64,000 bases of DNA, taken from NCBI RefSeq assembly GCF_030209375.1, contig NZ_JARVSC010000003.1, forward strand, positions 620,001-684,000, read 5' to 3'. The notes beneath the pieces were generated by a model that saw only the letters and a program-made list of their open reading frames with translations, did not search any database and had not been told where the DNA came from. Below, piece after piece: positions 32,253-42,348 of this stretch (within the stretch, counting starts at the first letter, position 1; the number at the start of each line of letters is the position of its first letter). A program made the position numbers and the translations under genes. The stretch comes from Plantibacter sp. ME-Dv--P-122b. Its GTDB lineage: Bacteria; Actinomycetota; Actinomycetes; Actinomycetales; Microbacteriaceae.

Positions 32253-33761
32253 ATGCTGTCGCAGCCTTCCGTGCCGCTGCCAACGACGCCTGCGAGCACT
32301 CCCCCCGACCCAGCTCGCGCTGTCGTGCGCGATTGGCGCCGGGTCTACGCTCGGCGCCTCGCAGTTACCGACGCGATCGTCCTCATCTGGATCGTCTTCG
32401 GCACCCAACTGTTCTGGTTCGATTTCGACCAGGAGACGACCTCGGTCGGATTCGACATGACACGCGTTGTCGTGAACTACACCGTCATCTCGATCACCCT
32501 CATCGTCGCCTGGCTCGTGACGCTTCGCATCTTCGGCACCCGGGAGTACCGAGTGGTCGGAAGCGGGAATGCGGAGTACCGACTCATCGCCGACGCGAGT
32601 ATCCGCCTGTTCGGCATCATCGCGATCATCGCCTTCCTCGTGAAGCTCGATCTCGCGCGCGGATACTTCTTGCTGGCCTTCCCCCTTGGGATCCTCGTCC
32701 TGCTGCTGTCACGGTGGATGTGGCGCCAGTGGCTGTCCGTGCAGCGTGCCCACGGTCGCTACGCGTCGCTGGTGCTGCTCGTGGGATCGGCTGATTCGGC
32801 CGAACACATCGCCAAGGAACTCACCCGCAACACGGACGCCGGCTATCGAGTGGTCGGCGCCTGCGTTCCGACGGGCAAGGTCGGCGGAACCCTCGGTGAC
32901 ACCGGTATCCCGGTCTCTGGCACCGTTGACACAGTTCTCGACGCCCTCGCAGTGACACGCGCAGATACGGTCATCATCACCAGCTCGGACGAGTTGACGC
33001 CGGTGCGTGTCCGCGAGTTGAGCTGGAGTCTCGAACCGGGGCGCCAGCATCTCATCGTCGCGCCGAGCCTCACCGACGTCGGCGGCCCGCGCATTCACAC
33101 CCGCCCAGTAGCCGGCCTTCCACTCATCCACGTGGAGACCCCTCGCTACGAGGGTCGCAAGCGCTTCTCCAAGCGCGCCTTCGACATCCTCGGTTCCGGC
33201 CTCATCCTGCTCGTCGCCTCCCCCATCCTGCTGGTGGTCGCCCTCCTGGTGAAGTTCACCAGCCCCGGTCCGGTCCTGTATCGCCAGGAACGCATCGGCC
33301 TGAACGGCGAGCCCTTCAACATGCTCAAGTTCCGATCCATGCGGGTGAACGCCGACGCCGAACTGGCCGCGCTGCTCGCCGAGCAGGGCACGAGCGACCG
33401 GCCGCTGTTCAAGGTGCAGAACGACCCACGCCTGACCCGCGTCGGCGCCACGCTGCGGAAGTTCTCGCTCGACGAGTTCCCCCAGCTCATCAACGTCTTC
33501 CGCGGCGACATGAGCCTGGTCGGTCCGCGCCCACAGCGTGAGGGCGAGGTCGCGCTCTACGACTCCGCGGCGAAGCGTCGCCTCATCGTGCAGCCCGGCA
33601 TGACGGGCCTCTGGCAGGTCAGCGGTCGCTCGGCACTCAGCTGGGAGGACGCCATCCGCCTCGATCTGTACTACGTCGAGAACTGGTCGTTGACCGGCGA
33701 CGTCATCATCCTCTGGCGCACCATCCGGGCCGTCGTGGCTCCGGGCAAGGAAGCCCACTGA
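32253..33761 (+). CDS. Exopolysaccharide priming glycosylphosphotransferase (WbaP/CpsE type)
   Basis: A 502-residue membrane enzyme that moves a hexose-1-phosphate from a nucleotide sugar to undecaprenyl phosphate, the first step of repeat-unit assembly. ATG at 32253 follows GGAGA. Four to five N-terminal helices and a Rossmann-like domain precede the catalytic bacterial sugar transferase domain (from about residue 305): KRAFDILGSGLILLVASPIL, then YRQERIGLNGEPFNMLKFRS, DEFPQLINVFRGDMSLVGPR and PGMTGLWQVSGRS. All core motifs are intact. The first sugar is not predictable from sequence here. Confidence 0.95.
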   Translation: MLSQPSVPLPTTPASTPPDPARAVVRDWRRVYARRLAVTDAIVLIWIVFGTQLFWFDFDQETTSVGFDMTRVVVNYTVISITLIVAWLVTLRIFGTREYRVVGSGNAEYRLIADASIRLFGIIAIIAFLVKLDLARGYFLLAFPLGILVLLLSRWMWRQWLSVQRAHGRYASLVLLVGSADSAEHIAKELTRNTDAGYRVVGACVPTGKVGGTLGDTGIPVSGTVDTVLDALAVTRADTVIITSSDELTPVRVRELSWSLEPGRQHLIVAPSLTDVGGPRIHTRPVAGLPLIHVETPRYEGRKRFSKRAFDILGSGLILLVASPILLVVALLVKFTSPGPVLYRQERIGLNGEPFNMLKFRSMRVNADAELAALLAEQGTSDRPLFKVQNDPRLTRVGATLRKFSLDEFPQLINVFRGDMSLVGPRPQREGEVALYDSAAKRRLIVQPGMTGLWQVSGRSALSWEDAIRLDLYYVENWSLTGDVIILWRTIRAVVAPGKEAH

Positions 33762-34906
33762 TGGCGGGGCTCATCATCCACGAGTGGATCGAGCGGCACG
33801 GCGGCTCCGAGAACGTCGTCGATGCGATGGCCGCCGCCTATCCCGACGCCGACATCCACTGCCTGTGGAGCAACGCGCCCGACCGCTTCCCCGGCCACAC
33901 GGTGAGTGAATCCTGGATCGCCCGCACACCCCTGCGGAAGAGCAAAGCGGCCGCACTGCCGTTCATGCCGGCCACCTGGGCCAGGACCGACGTCACCGCC
34001 GCCGACTTCGTCCTCATCAGCTCGCACGCGTTCGCGCATCACGCCGGCGGACGCCAGGGAGCGGACGGCCCGCAGCGGTTCGTCTACGTCCACACGCCTG
34101 CTCGATACCTCTGGGCCCCTGAGCTGGACGTCCGCGGCGGCAACCTCGCGGCGCGGGCGATCGCGCCCGCACTCCGACGGATCGACCGGAACCGCGCGCA
34201 GGACGGCGCGACGTTCGCCGCCAACAGTGACTACATCCGCCAGCGGATGGAACGCTCGTGGGGCGTCGAGGCCGAGGTCATCCACCCGCCGGTCCGCGTC
34301 GAGTACCTCCAGAGCGTGCCGTCCTGGGCGGACCGCCTGAGCGCCGAGGACGCCTACCTGTTCTCGACGCTGCCGACCGAGTACGTCCTCGGTGCCTCCC
34401 GCTTCGTCGACTACAAACGACTCGACGTCGCCATCCGCGCTGGCGAACTCGCCGGCCTGCCGGTCGTGCTCGCGGGCGCTGGACCGCAGCATGCCGAACT
34501 ACAGGCACTGGCAGATGCCGCGACGGTGCCGGTCATCATCATGACGAGGCCGAGCGACGAGTTGCTCTTCGCGCTCTACCAGGCGGCGTCGCTCCTCGTG
34601 TTCGCGGCCGTCGAGGACTTCGGCATCATGCCCGTCGAGGCGATGGCCCTCGGTACGCCCGCGCTCGTGCTCTCCGAAGGTGGCGCGTCTGAGAGCGTGC
34701 TCGCCATCGACGGCGGTGTCGTCGTCGATGCCCTCGACGACGCGACGCTGCGCGAGGCGGTCGAGCGCGCCCTCCTCGTCGACATGGCACCGGCTCAGGA
34801 GCGGGTCAACGCCCTGTTCGGATCCGCCGCGTTCGCCACCAAGCTCACCGGCTGGGTCGGTCATTCCGCCCGAGCTGATGGAACCGATCGGACCCTCGCC
34901 TCATGA
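33761..34906 (+). CDS. Glycosyltransferase family 4 protein
   Basis: A 381-residue GT-B cytosolic transferase coupled to the priming enzyme by TGATG. It starts MAGLIIHEWIERHGGSENVV. The C-terminal donor domain has VLGASRFVDYKRLDVAIRAG and the EX7E motif in EDFGIMPVEAMALGTPALV, typical of WcaI/mannosyltransferase-like GT4 enzymes with retaining chemistry. It probably adds the second or a later sugar. The donor and linkage are unknown. A short hydrophilic tail (ARADGTDRTLAS) overlaps the next gene. Confidence 0.9.
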   Translation: MAGLIIHEWIERHGGSENVVDAMAAAYPDADIHCLWSNAPDRFPGHTVSESWIARTPLRKSKAAALPFMPATWARTDVTAADFVLISSHAFAHHAGGRQGADGPQRFVYVHTPARYLWAPELDVRGGNLAARAIAPALRRIDRNRAQDGATFAANSDYIRQRMERSWGVEAEVIHPPVRVEYLQSVPSWADRLSAEDAYLFSTLPTEYVLGASRFVDYKRLDVAIRAGELAGLPVVLAGAGPQHAELQALADAATVPVIIMTRPSDELLFALYQAASLLVFAAVEDFGIMPVEAMALGTPALVLSEGGASESVLAIDGGVVVDALDDATLREAVERALLVDMAPAQERVNALFGSAAFATKLTGWVGHSARADGTDRTLAS

Positions 34907-35856
34907 TCCTTGCCGACACCAGGTGGAGCGGCGTCCACGGCATCGGTCGTTATGCGTCCGAGGTGCTCTCGCGGCTGGGCGTCGAGTGGTCGCCGCTCGA
35001 GGTGGGCGGCAAGCCGTCCGATCCGCAGGACTTTCTCCGAGTGCGCCGCACGCCCTCCGGCGAGACCATCTACTCCCCCGGCTACAACGGGTTCCTCGCG
35101 CGCTCGCCCCAGGTGGTGACGGTGCACGACCTGATCCATCTGCACCCGACGACGAATCGTCGTGCCGTGTACCTCGCGCACTATTCGGCAGTCCTGCGCC
35201 CGATCATCCGCCGGAACAGACTGGTGCTGACCGTGTCGGAGACGTCGAAGCGCGCGATCGAAGAGTGGGTGGATGACGATCGCGTCCAGGTCGTCAACGC
35301 CGGCAACGGGCTGTCGGAGGCGTTTCACCCGGGCGACGCCCCGGCTGACGCCACGGATGCTCTCCCCTACTTCCTGTACGTCGGCAACCTGCGAGCGCAC
35401 AAGAACGTCGACGTCGCGTTCCGAGCGCTGGCCCGCGTGCCGGACGCCAGACTCGTCGTCGTCATGAACGACTGTGAGGGTGCCGAGCGTCGGGCCGCCG
35501 AGCTCGGGGTTGCCGACCGCGTAGAGGTGCGGAGCGGACTCTCCGATCCGGAGCTCGCGGACCTCTACCGGGGCGCGGTGGCCACCGTCTTCCCGTCGCT
35601 GGTCGAAGGTTTCGGGCTGCCTGCCGTCGAGAGCATCGCGTGCGGGACCCCGGTGATCTTCTGGGAGGGTTGCGAGTCGATCGCCGAGATCTCGAGTGGG
35701 CAGGGTTTCCCGGTCGGTGACGCGCACGACGACCTGGCCTGGTCCGAAGCCCTGCGCACGGTCCTCGCTGACCGTCCCCGCGCCACGGCTCCGGCAGCGA
35801 GCTACAGCTGGGACCGGACGGCTGAGATCGTCTCGAACGTGTTGCGAGAGCGTTGA
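34903..35856 (+). CDS. Glycosyltransferase family 1/4 protein
   Basis: A 317-residue GT-B enzyme; ATG overlaps the previous stop as ATGA. The N-terminal acceptor domain has VVTVHDLIHLHPTTNRR, common in mannosyltransferase B-like GT4 proteins. The donor domain has YVGNLRAHKNVDVAFRAL and the EX7E motif EGFGLPAVESIACGTPVIF. It acts in the cytoplasm on the lipid-linked repeat unit. The chain is at the short end for the family, with a compact N-terminal half, but no motif is missing. Confidence 0.9.
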   Translation: MILADTRWSGVHGIGRYASEVLSRLGVEWSPLEVGGKPSDPQDFLRVRRTPSGETIYSPGYNGFLARSPQVVTVHDLIHLHPTTNRRAVYLAHYSAVLRPIIRRNRLVLTVSETSKRAIEEWVDDDRVQVVNAGNGLSEAFHPGDAPADATDALPYFLYVGNLRAHKNVDVAFRALARVPDARLVVVMNDCEGAERRAAELGVADRVEVRSGLSDPELADLYRGAVATVFPSLVEGFGLPAVESIACGTPVIFWEGCESIAEISSGQGFPVGDAHDDLAWSEALRTVLADRPRATAPAASYSWDRTAEIVSNVLRER

Positions 35857-36752
35857 TGGATCGTCCTGAAGCGGTCTCCTCGCCCCAACCTTCGATTGCC
35901 GCGGTCGTCCTGAACTGGCGCGACGCAGAGAACACGACCGCTTGCATCGCCTCGCTCGCACAGGACGGCGGTCTGAACCCGATCATCATCGTCGACAACG
36001 AGGCTGACGGCACGCTTCGGCAAGCGCTCGACACGTCGGACGCTCCGGATCACGTCCTGCTCGAACGGTCGCAGAACGGCGGTTTCTCCGCCGGAGTCAA
36101 CGTCGGTCTGCGCTATGCCCTCGACACTGGCGCAGACTTCGTGCTCGTCATCAACAACGACGCTCGGCTGCACGAGGGAGCCTTGTCCGCGATGCTGGCC
36201 GCGTTCGAACGCGATGCGAGTGTGGGAATCGTCGGCCCGGCGATCCTCAATGAGGACGGCTCACTCCAGGCGCTTGGTCCGACCATCGGGTTCCCCCTGC
36301 GGATCGACGAGACAGCGGGGTCGACGAGCCCCGACTTCGTGACCTGGGCGTGCGTCCTGGTCTCCAGACGCCTTCTGGAGGCAATCGGCCTGCTGGACGA
36401 GACCTTCTTCATGTACTGGGAGGACGTGGAGTTCGGCTACCGCGCCCGCGCCGCGGGTTTCGGGGTTGCGATCGCACTCGACGCGACCGTCGCTCATGCG
36501 GTCTCGTCGTCGCACAGCATCGCCGGCGATCGAGTCCAGCTCTACTCGGCGTATGGACTCGGCCGTGTCGCTGCGCGTCAGCGGCACTTCCTCCTGGCGT
36601 CCGTCATCCGCGCGACGCTGCGTGTGGGCAAACGCGTCGCCGCAGGCCGATTCCGCTTCGCTGGTGACATCTGGCTGGCGTATCGAGACGGTCTGCGCCA
36701 GACGGAACAGCCTGCTTTCGAACGTGTGACGAAGGACGCTTGGCCCCGATGA
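35856..36752 (+). CDS. Glycosyltransferase family 2 protein (rhamnosyltransferase-like)
   Basis: A 298-residue GT-A enzyme, coupled by TGATG. The nucleotide-binding start reads IAAVVLNWRDAENTTACIAS, followed by IIIVDNEADG and the acidic metal site VLVINNDAR near residues 95-100. The segment FFMYWEDVEFGYRARAAGF is the hallmark of dTDP-rhamnosyl/WbbL-like GT2 members. An inverting transferase of rhamnose or a similar sugar is therefore the best guess. It lacks membrane segments and should work at the inner membrane face with the other transferases. Confidence 0.9.
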   Translation: MDRPEAVSSPQPSIAAVVLNWRDAENTTACIASLAQDGGLNPIIIVDNEADGTLRQALDTSDAPDHVLLERSQNGGFSAGVNVGLRYALDTGADFVLVINNDARLHEGALSAMLAAFERDASVGIVGPAILNEDGSLQALGPTIGFPLRIDETAGSTSPDFVTWACVLVSRRLLEAIGLLDETFFMYWEDVEFGYRARAAGFGVAIALDATVAHAVSSSHSIAGDRVQLYSAYGLGRVAARQRHFLLASVIRATLRVGKRVAAGRFRFAGDIWLAYRDGLRQTEQPAFERVTKDAWPR

Positions 36753-37852
36753 CCCAGAAACCCATCGCCCGGTATTACCGCGGCGCGCGAACGACGCACC
36801 TCGAGCGGCTGCACGACAGCGCCCCGGGCGACTTCTTCTATCAGAAGCCGATGTACGACTTCGATATGACCCGAGCTCCTGCGGGAGTCCGGGTCGAACA
36901 GACGTCATTCGCACACATCGCGACACTGGTCCTCAAGGGCACCTACTCCAGGCTGGAGATCGTCGAACCCTACGCTCCGAGCGCTCTGCCGCAGAACCTG
37001 ATTATCTCGGCGGCAGCGCGAATCGGCCGGCTGTTCCATCGTCAGCCGACCCAGCTCGTGACCTACGCGATCGAGAACGCCGACCTGCCGCGGAAGGTCG
37101 CCTCGAGCACACATCTGCCAGTCGCCGTCACCCGAGCCCTGCTGCGGCTGACGGTCGGATTCTGCTACCGGTCGCTGACTCGCGTCGTCTTCGGCACCGC
37201 CGACGCGGAGACGAACTACGAAGCCCTCCTCGGCGCCCGGATGAAGCGTCGTCCGCCGGAGACGACCCTGATCTGGGGCCTGCCGACCGCCCACCCGTCC
37301 GCACTCGTCGGAGAGGGCGACAAGCCGGCCTCGAAGGTGCTGTTCGTCGGCGCGCTCGACGAGCGGAAGGGTATTCGCCAGCTCATGGACAGCTGGTCGG
37401 ACGTGTTGGCCGCCTCACCGGACGCCGAACTGCAGATCCTCGGCAAGGGGCCGCTTGAAGCGGAGGTCCTCAGTTGGGCGCAGACGGCACCGCGAACCAC
37501 CGTCATCATCGACCCCGCCCGTGACATCATCTTCGAGGCGCAGCGCCAAGCTGACGTCGCCGTTCTACTGTCGCAACCCTTCACCAACTGGAAAGAGCAG
37601 ATCGGCCTTCCGATCGTCGAGGGCCTCAGCGTCGGAACCGAGATCATCGCGAGCTCGGAAACCGGCATCGCAGACTGGCTGGAAAACCACGGACATCGCG
37701 TGCTGGCGCCTCAGGCTCCGCGCGGCGAGCTGACGCGCGCAGTCGTCGACGCTCTCCGATCCCGCCGTGCGCGCTCAGCCGTACTAGCCGATCTCCCTCA
37801 GGTCGACGGTCGATTTGCCGCTGATCGATGGTTGTTCGTCCGGTCGATCTGA
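36749..37852 (+). CDS. Glycosyltransferase (GT4-like)
   Basis: A 367-residue GT-B protein; ATG at 36749 overlaps the preceding stop (ATGA). The N-terminal half begins with a hydrophilic stretch (RYYRGARTTHLERLHD) and is divergent. The C-terminal donor half is recognisable from VLFVGALDERKGIRQLMDSW and the modified motif EQIGLPIVEGLSVGTEIIA, in which the first Glu of EX7E is followed by Gln rather than Gly or Phe. It is the last gene of the forward operon and converges on the polymerase gene. The acceptor sugar is unknown. Confidence 0.82.
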   Translation: MTQKPIARYYRGARTTHLERLHDSAPGDFFYQKPMYDFDMTRAPAGVRVEQTSFAHIATLVLKGTYSRLEIVEPYAPSALPQNLIISAAARIGRLFHRQPTQLVTYAIENADLPRKVASSTHLPVAVTRALLRLTVGFCYRSLTRVVFGTADAETNYEALLGARMKRRPPETTLIWGLPTAHPSALVGEGDKPASKVLFVGALDERKGIRQLMDSWSDVLAASPDAELQILGKGPLEAEVLSWAQTAPRTTVIIDPARDIIFEAQRQADVAVLLSQPFTNWKEQIGLPIVEGLSVGTEIIASSETGIADWLENHGHRVLAPQAPRGELTRAVVDALRSRRARSAVLADLPQVDGRFAADRWLFVRSI

Positions 37853-37928
37853 TCGCCGTAGCGGCCTCGGTTGTGTCGGACCGCCGTCACCCACATCGAG
37901 CTTGCAAGGTGTAGCGCCAAGCCGAGTC

Positions 37929-39314
37929 TCAGACCGAAGACGTTCCGGCCGTCGTTCGAGACGGGCCGGTCGCTCTCGTCGATGTCGTTGACTTCGGGAC
38001 GACCAACTGGGGCTGACTCTCCGCCGGACGAGCCGGGGCCGTCACCGCCGCGGCCGCGAGGGCTGCGGGGATGAACCAGGTCGGGAACAGCATGTAGCTG
38101 GAATCAATGCTTGCTCCGATGGCGAGCGTCAACCACACGACCCACATGCCGCTTCGGCGCGAGATTGAACGCGCGATGATCGCGACAAGCAGGATCATCC
38201 CGAAGATGCCGATCTGCATCATCATCCCGATGATCCCCTCCGCGGGAGTGCGCCAGGACGCCGTGCCGAAGAAGTACTCGAGCGGCGTCAGCTGCGACAA
38301 CACCATGGACCAGACATCGCTCCTGCCGGCACCTCCTGATGCGAGGATGTTGTCGATCGAATACCGCTCGATGAAGCCCGGCTGAATCGTGACCACGGAC
38401 ATCACGACGCCCACTGCCACGGCAGAGATGGCCAGTTTGCGGCTGAGGCTTCCTCCGCGTAGGAACACGACAAGCGTCACGATCACGGCCGCGAGGATCG
38501 CCGTCCTGGAGCCAGAGAGCGCGATCGCCGCGAGTGCCCCCAAGAGGACGACGACGTCTTGAACGCTGGATTGCTTCTTCGCGATCCGCAGCAGTGCTGC
38601 TGAGAAGAACACCGCGGCCGCCAGTCCGAAGATGTTGCCGTTCTGGTAGGTCGACGGGATCTTCGAGAAGTCGGCAACGGTGCTCGAGTAGATGACGTTG
38701 TTCTTCTCCAGGATGTCATCGCCAAGTGCGTAGGAAAGGCCGGGAATCGCCGTCTCGACCACTCCACCGACGAACTGGACGAGCGCATATACGCAGGCGA
38801 CGAGGAATCCGCGCTCCAAGCTCTTTCGGATGGGCGTCCCGTCGCCCTTGAGGTGAGTCGTGATGACGAGGAGGACGACTGGGATCGCCGACCAGGCAAG
38901 CAACTGGAATGCAGGTGTGAAACCGGCCGGGAGTCCGACTGCGACGACCCGGCACAGGACCCAGACCAGGTAGATCAGCAGCAGGATGTCCATCGTCGGG
39001 GCGCGACGCTTCCATCCGAGTGCGATCGTGGCGAGAGCGACAGCGAGGATGAGCCCGAAGAGGAACACAGGGAAGGGGAATCCGTCGACCTTGATTCCGG
39101 CTTTCGGGAACGCTGCCGTCAAGAAGGCGAGAACGCACGCCGCTTGGAGCGGTTTGAAGAGTGCCCACACGATCAGCAGCCCAGCCCCGAGGAGCAGCAG
39201 GGAGATCACTGGAGAGAGAAAACGAAGGCAGGCGAGCACCAGGACCGCTGTGGCGATAGCACCGCCGATCCCCCAGACCACCCCGCGATTGTTCACTGGT
39301 CCAGTATGTCTCAC
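37929..39314 (-). CDS. O-antigen polymerase/ligase-like membrane protein (Wzy)
   Basis: A membrane protein of about 461 residues with ten or more hydrophobic segments. A large extracellular loop (around SYALGDDILEKNNVIYSST) and the late motif IALSGSRTAILAAVIVTLVV are typical of Wzy/WaaL-type proteins, which polymerise or transfer undecaprenyl-linked repeat units. The GTG at 39314 is chosen because hydrophobic sequence begins soon after; a GTG at 39296 and longer forms up to an ATG at 39446 are possible. It lies on the opposite strand within the EPS cluster. The last 35 residues are polar and Ser/Thr-rich. Confidence 0.82.
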   Translation of the reverse strand: MRHTGPVNNRGVVWGIGGAIATAVLVLACLRFLSPVISLLLLGAGLLIVWALFKPLQAACVLAFLTAAFPKAGIKVDGFPFPVFLFGLILAVALATIALGWKRRAPTMDILLLIYLVWVLCRVVAVGLPAGFTPAFQLLAWSAIPVVLLVITTHLKGDGTPIRKSLERGFLVACVYALVQFVGGVVETAIPGLSYALGDDILEKNNVIYSSTVADFSKIPSTYQNGNIFGLAAAVFFSAALLRIAKKQSSVQDVVVLLGALAAIALSGSRTAILAAVIVTLVVFLRGGSLSRKLAISAVAVGVVMSVVTIQPGFIERYSIDNILASGGAGRSDVWSMVLSQLTPLEYFFGTASWRTPAEGIIGMMMQIGIFGMILLVAIIARSISRRSGMWVVWLTLAIGASIDSSYMLFPTWFIPAALAAAAVTAPARPAESQPQLVVPKSTTSTRATGPSRTTAGTSSV

Positions 39315-39553
39315 CCGACCAGTGGTCCCGAGAGTTCTCTCCGATATCGATGGGACGAGCGACACCCCGCAGAATGACCGGCATTCCGGATGAGTGATGC
39401 GACGTTCAGTGATGTATCCCGTTGGTAGTCTGGGACGCACCATCACGCTCAGGACAGTGCTGAGATCACGCCATTTGTTCCCGCTTCGCCCTGAAAGGCA
39501 TCTTGTATGGGTCGGCTGCGCTTCCCGGACCTCTCGCGATGTGAGAACGACGC

Positions 39554-40624
39554 ATGAGAATCGCGATCTTCACCCCGGACATCACGTCGAACTCGCTCGG
39601 TCGCACCTACTGCCTCTGGCTGCTCATGCGGGCCAACGGCTGGGAGACGCAGGTGTTCGCGCCACGTGGCGGCGAGATCTGGGGTCCACTGCGCGGCGGA
39701 GACTTCGCCGCGAACTGCCGCACGATCGACGAGGATGACCCCATACTCCTCGCGGCTGTCGAGGGTGCCGACCTGGTCTTCGCAGTCAAGCCGGTGGAGA
39801 CGTCATTCGGGCGCGCAAGACGGCTCGCGCACGCCGTGCAGCGACCACTCCTCCTCGATGTCGACGACCCGGATCTCGAAGCCGCGCTGTCGTGGCGGCG
39901 CCCGCTGCGCCGCTTCGCGAAGGGCATCCTCAAGTTCAGCGCCGTGCGCAAGAACAAGGAGCTGAAGCGGCTCGCCCTGCAGGCGGAAACCATCGTGAGC
40001 AATCCGGTCCTCCAAACCATTTACGGCGGGCCTGTCGTTCCCCATGTTCGCGACGACCGGGGCTTCGGCGCACCGCACACCAGCTCCAAGCCCTCCATCG
40101 CATTCGTCGGAACGAATCGGAAGCACAAGGGCGTCGACATCCTGCGTGAGGCGGTCGCGAACCGTCAGGATCTCCACATCACGCTCAAGCTCACCGACGA
40201 AGCACCCGAGGACGCTCGGCCCTGGGAGCAGTGGGTCGGAATGACCTCGTTCGATGAGGGCCTCGCGCTGGTCGAGAACGCGGACATCGTGGTAATCCCG
40301 AGCAAAGACGACGGATACGCCCATGGTCAGCTCCCGGCGAAGTTGATGGACGCCATGCTCGCCGGTCGCGCGGTCATCGTAAGCGACATCGAGCCCATGA
40401 CCTGGGCAGTGGGGTCCGGCGGTCTGACGGTGGAACCTTCATCGGTGCCCGCCCTTGCCAACGCGTTGGAGAAATTGACTGATCCTCTCGTTCGCCGGGA
40501 GCTAGGCTCTCGAGCGCGGCGCAAAGCGCTCGACCTCTTCACGATTGACGCCAACCGCGAGCCCTTCCGCGAAGTATGCGAGCAGGTGGTTTCATCTTTC
40601 CGGCGGGCAAGAGGCGAGCAGTGA
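39554..40624 (+). CDS. Glycosyltransferase family 1/4 protein
   Basis: A 356-residue GT-B protein. It begins MRIAIFTPDITSNSLGRTYC, a classic GT4 N-terminus, and has LLLDVDDPDLEAALSW in the acceptor half. The donor half includes IAFVGTNRKHKGVDILREAV and ADIVVIPSKDDGYAHGQLPA, with KLMDAMLAGRAVIVSDIEPM replacing the canonical EX7E region. It starts a second forward block of the EPS cluster after the divergent polymerase. It probably adds one of the later sugars. Confidence 0.85.
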   Translation: MRIAIFTPDITSNSLGRTYCLWLLMRANGWETQVFAPRGGEIWGPLRGGDFAANCRTIDEDDPILLAAVEGADLVFAVKPVETSFGRARRLAHAVQRPLLLDVDDPDLEAALSWRRPLRRFAKGILKFSAVRKNKELKRLALQAETIVSNPVLQTIYGGPVVPHVRDDRGFGAPHTSSKPSIAFVGTNRKHKGVDILREAVANRQDLHITLKLTDEAPEDARPWEQWVGMTSFDEGLALVENADIVVIPSKDDGYAHGQLPAKLMDAMLAGRAVIVSDIEPMTWAVGSGGLTVEPSSVPALANALEKLTDPLVRRELGSRARRKALDLFTIDANREPFREVCEQVVSSFRRARGEQ

Positions 40625-40664
40625 GATTCGCGCCGACACGTCGTCGGCCGGAAGATAAGCTCCG

Positions 40665-41879
40665 ATGAACGCGAAGACGTTCCGTCGACTCTTCGGGTTT
40701 CTCGTTCTCCCGATGCTTGGTGCGATCAGTCCGCTGATCGCGCTACCCGCGATCACTTCCAACTTCGGAGCCCTCGCATGGGCGGCGGTTGCGATCGCTC
40801 AATCCGTCGGTGCAGCCGGCGGCGTCCTCGTCGAATTGGGGTGGGGTCTCAATGGACCGCAGAGGGTGGCACGAGCACGAGCGACGAATCAGCGTCAGAT
40901 CTTGGCGACCTCGCTTGCAACGAAAGGCGTTGCCTTTGTCGTCATAGGGCCGATCGCTGCAGTTGTTTCGGTGCTGCTGGCGCCAGGCTACGAGATCGCC
41001 GCGGCTCTCGTTGCAGTCGGAGCAACCGGCGTTGGGCTGACGGCGTCCTGGTTCTTTGTCGGGACAGGTTCACCCTCAAAGATCATGATCACGGACTCCT
41101 TGCCTCGGATCATCGCGGTGATCATCGCAACCGTGGCAATCAGCCTCGGTGCACCGCTGTTGGTCTATGGCTTGGCGATCCTCATTCCCTCCCTCGCCTC
41201 ACCGGTTCTGGCGCTCCTGCTGACGCGAGTGAGGTTTGGCGATTTCCGAACTGTTCGCGGCGGTCGGATCCTCATCGCGATCCGCCTCCAGATGGTTGCC
41301 CTCTCGGGACGAGCGGTCAGCGCCCTCTACATCGCTCTCCCCATCACCCTTGTCAGCATTGTCTCTCCGCAATCGGTCGCGGTATTCGCGTCGATCGAGC
41401 GACTGCAGCGGATGACGTTGACGGTCCTGCAATCGATTCCAAACTTCATGCAGGGTTGGGTCGGTCGTGCGCCAGATCGCGAAACCAGGCTGAAGCGCGC
41501 CACTCGCTCGATACTCCTCAACGCCATCATGGGGGCCGCCGCGGGAGCGGTGTTTGCGGCGCTGGCGCCGTGGGTCAGCTCGATACTGTTCTCGGGAGTC
41601 GTCACCGTATCGTTCACCCTGAGCGCCCTCGGGGGGTGCATGATCTTCATCGTCTGTGTATCCCGAGCCACAGGGAACATCACCCTCGTCGCCTTGCGTA
41701 ACATCCGTGCTATCAGCCTCAGCGCGCTCGCAGGCGCGCTGGTTGGCGTGCCAGCAATCCTTCTACTAGCTTTCCATTTCGGACCGTTGGGGGCTCTCCT
41801 CGGGGAGATCGCTGCGGAGGCGACAGTTCTCCTCATCCAGCTTTCGGCGGTCAGACGAGCACTTAAGCTGGCCCGGTAA
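40665..41879 (+). CDS. Polysaccharide flippase (Wzx/MATE-like superfamily)
   Basis: A 404-residue membrane protein with about twelve hydrophobic segments, from FLVLPMLGAISPLIALPAIT to the Leu-rich C-terminal helices. The charge distribution and early LGWGLNGPQRVAR motif match oligosaccharide flippases of the polysaccharide synthase (RfbX/PST) group, which turn the lipid-linked repeat unit to the outer face. Together with the Wzy-like gene it completes a Wzx/Wzy pathway. The third-position GC is visibly lower than in the genes of the first EPS block, as in other flippase genes. Confidence 0.85.
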   Translation: MNAKTFRRLFGFLVLPMLGAISPLIALPAITSNFGALAWAAVAIAQSVGAAGGVLVELGWGLNGPQRVARARATNQRQILATSLATKGVAFVVIGPIAAVVSVLLAPGYEIAAALVAVGATGVGLTASWFFVGTGSPSKIMITDSLPRIIAVIIATVAISLGAPLLVYGLAILIPSLASPVLALLLTRVRFGDFRTVRGGRILIAIRLQMVALSGRAVSALYIALPITLVSIVSPQSVAVFASIERLQRMTLTVLQSIPNFMQGWVGRAPDRETRLKRATRSILLNAIMGAAAGAVFAALAPWVSSILFSGVVTVSFTLSALGGCMIFIVCVSRATGNITLVALRNIRAISLSALAGALVGVPAILLLAFHFGPLGALLGEIAAEATVLLIQLSAVRRALKLAR

Positions 41880-42348
41880 GCTCCGTCTAACGCCGGGCCC
41901 GCGCGCCTACAGACGCCACCCTCATCTGAGTCTCAGATGTCGACTACACGGCTCTTAACCACGTTCCTTTCGGGATGCGTGGTTGGTTGGTGAGGCTACC
42001 CAGCCGCTTTGTAACTAACGTCGGCGGCGCAGTCCTCCTAGCGGTTCACGAAATTCCAGACTGTCCCTCGTGCGAAATCGGTCGCCCTGACGAAGTCGCT
42101 CGCGAGCTCACCAAGCTACGACTTACGACGTCGCTAGACCGTCGCGGATTTTCTCTTAGCCAATCACCTGTGCGAAAAGAAATCAGCCCTCCTGGTCCCG
42201 CATTCGTCGCAACGCTAGACCAAGTGCCGGGACCAGGGCGCAAGATCACCGGAGAACTTGCCCGCAGGGCAGGACTATCATATGCGCCCAGATGCAGGGT
42301 AAGGTGCGTCAGCCCAAGGGGGCGCTAACGGACGATACATCGTGGGCG
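41880..42348. other. AT-richer intergenic region after the flippase gene
   Basis: No supported gene in 469 bp; open frames here have unusual codon use. CATCTGAG-T-CTCAGATG (41923-41939) is a perfect short palindrome. AACCACG / CGTGGTT (41957-41984) forms a hairpin with an inner TCC/GGA pair and could end flippase transcription. Base composition falls from here to about 43.7 kb. Confidence 0.5.

Noticed and set aside
41975-42328. A 117-codon plus-strand frame after the flippase gene.
   Set aside because: No ribosome-binding sequence or recognisable domain, and codon use unlike both the high-GC genes and the acyltransferase.
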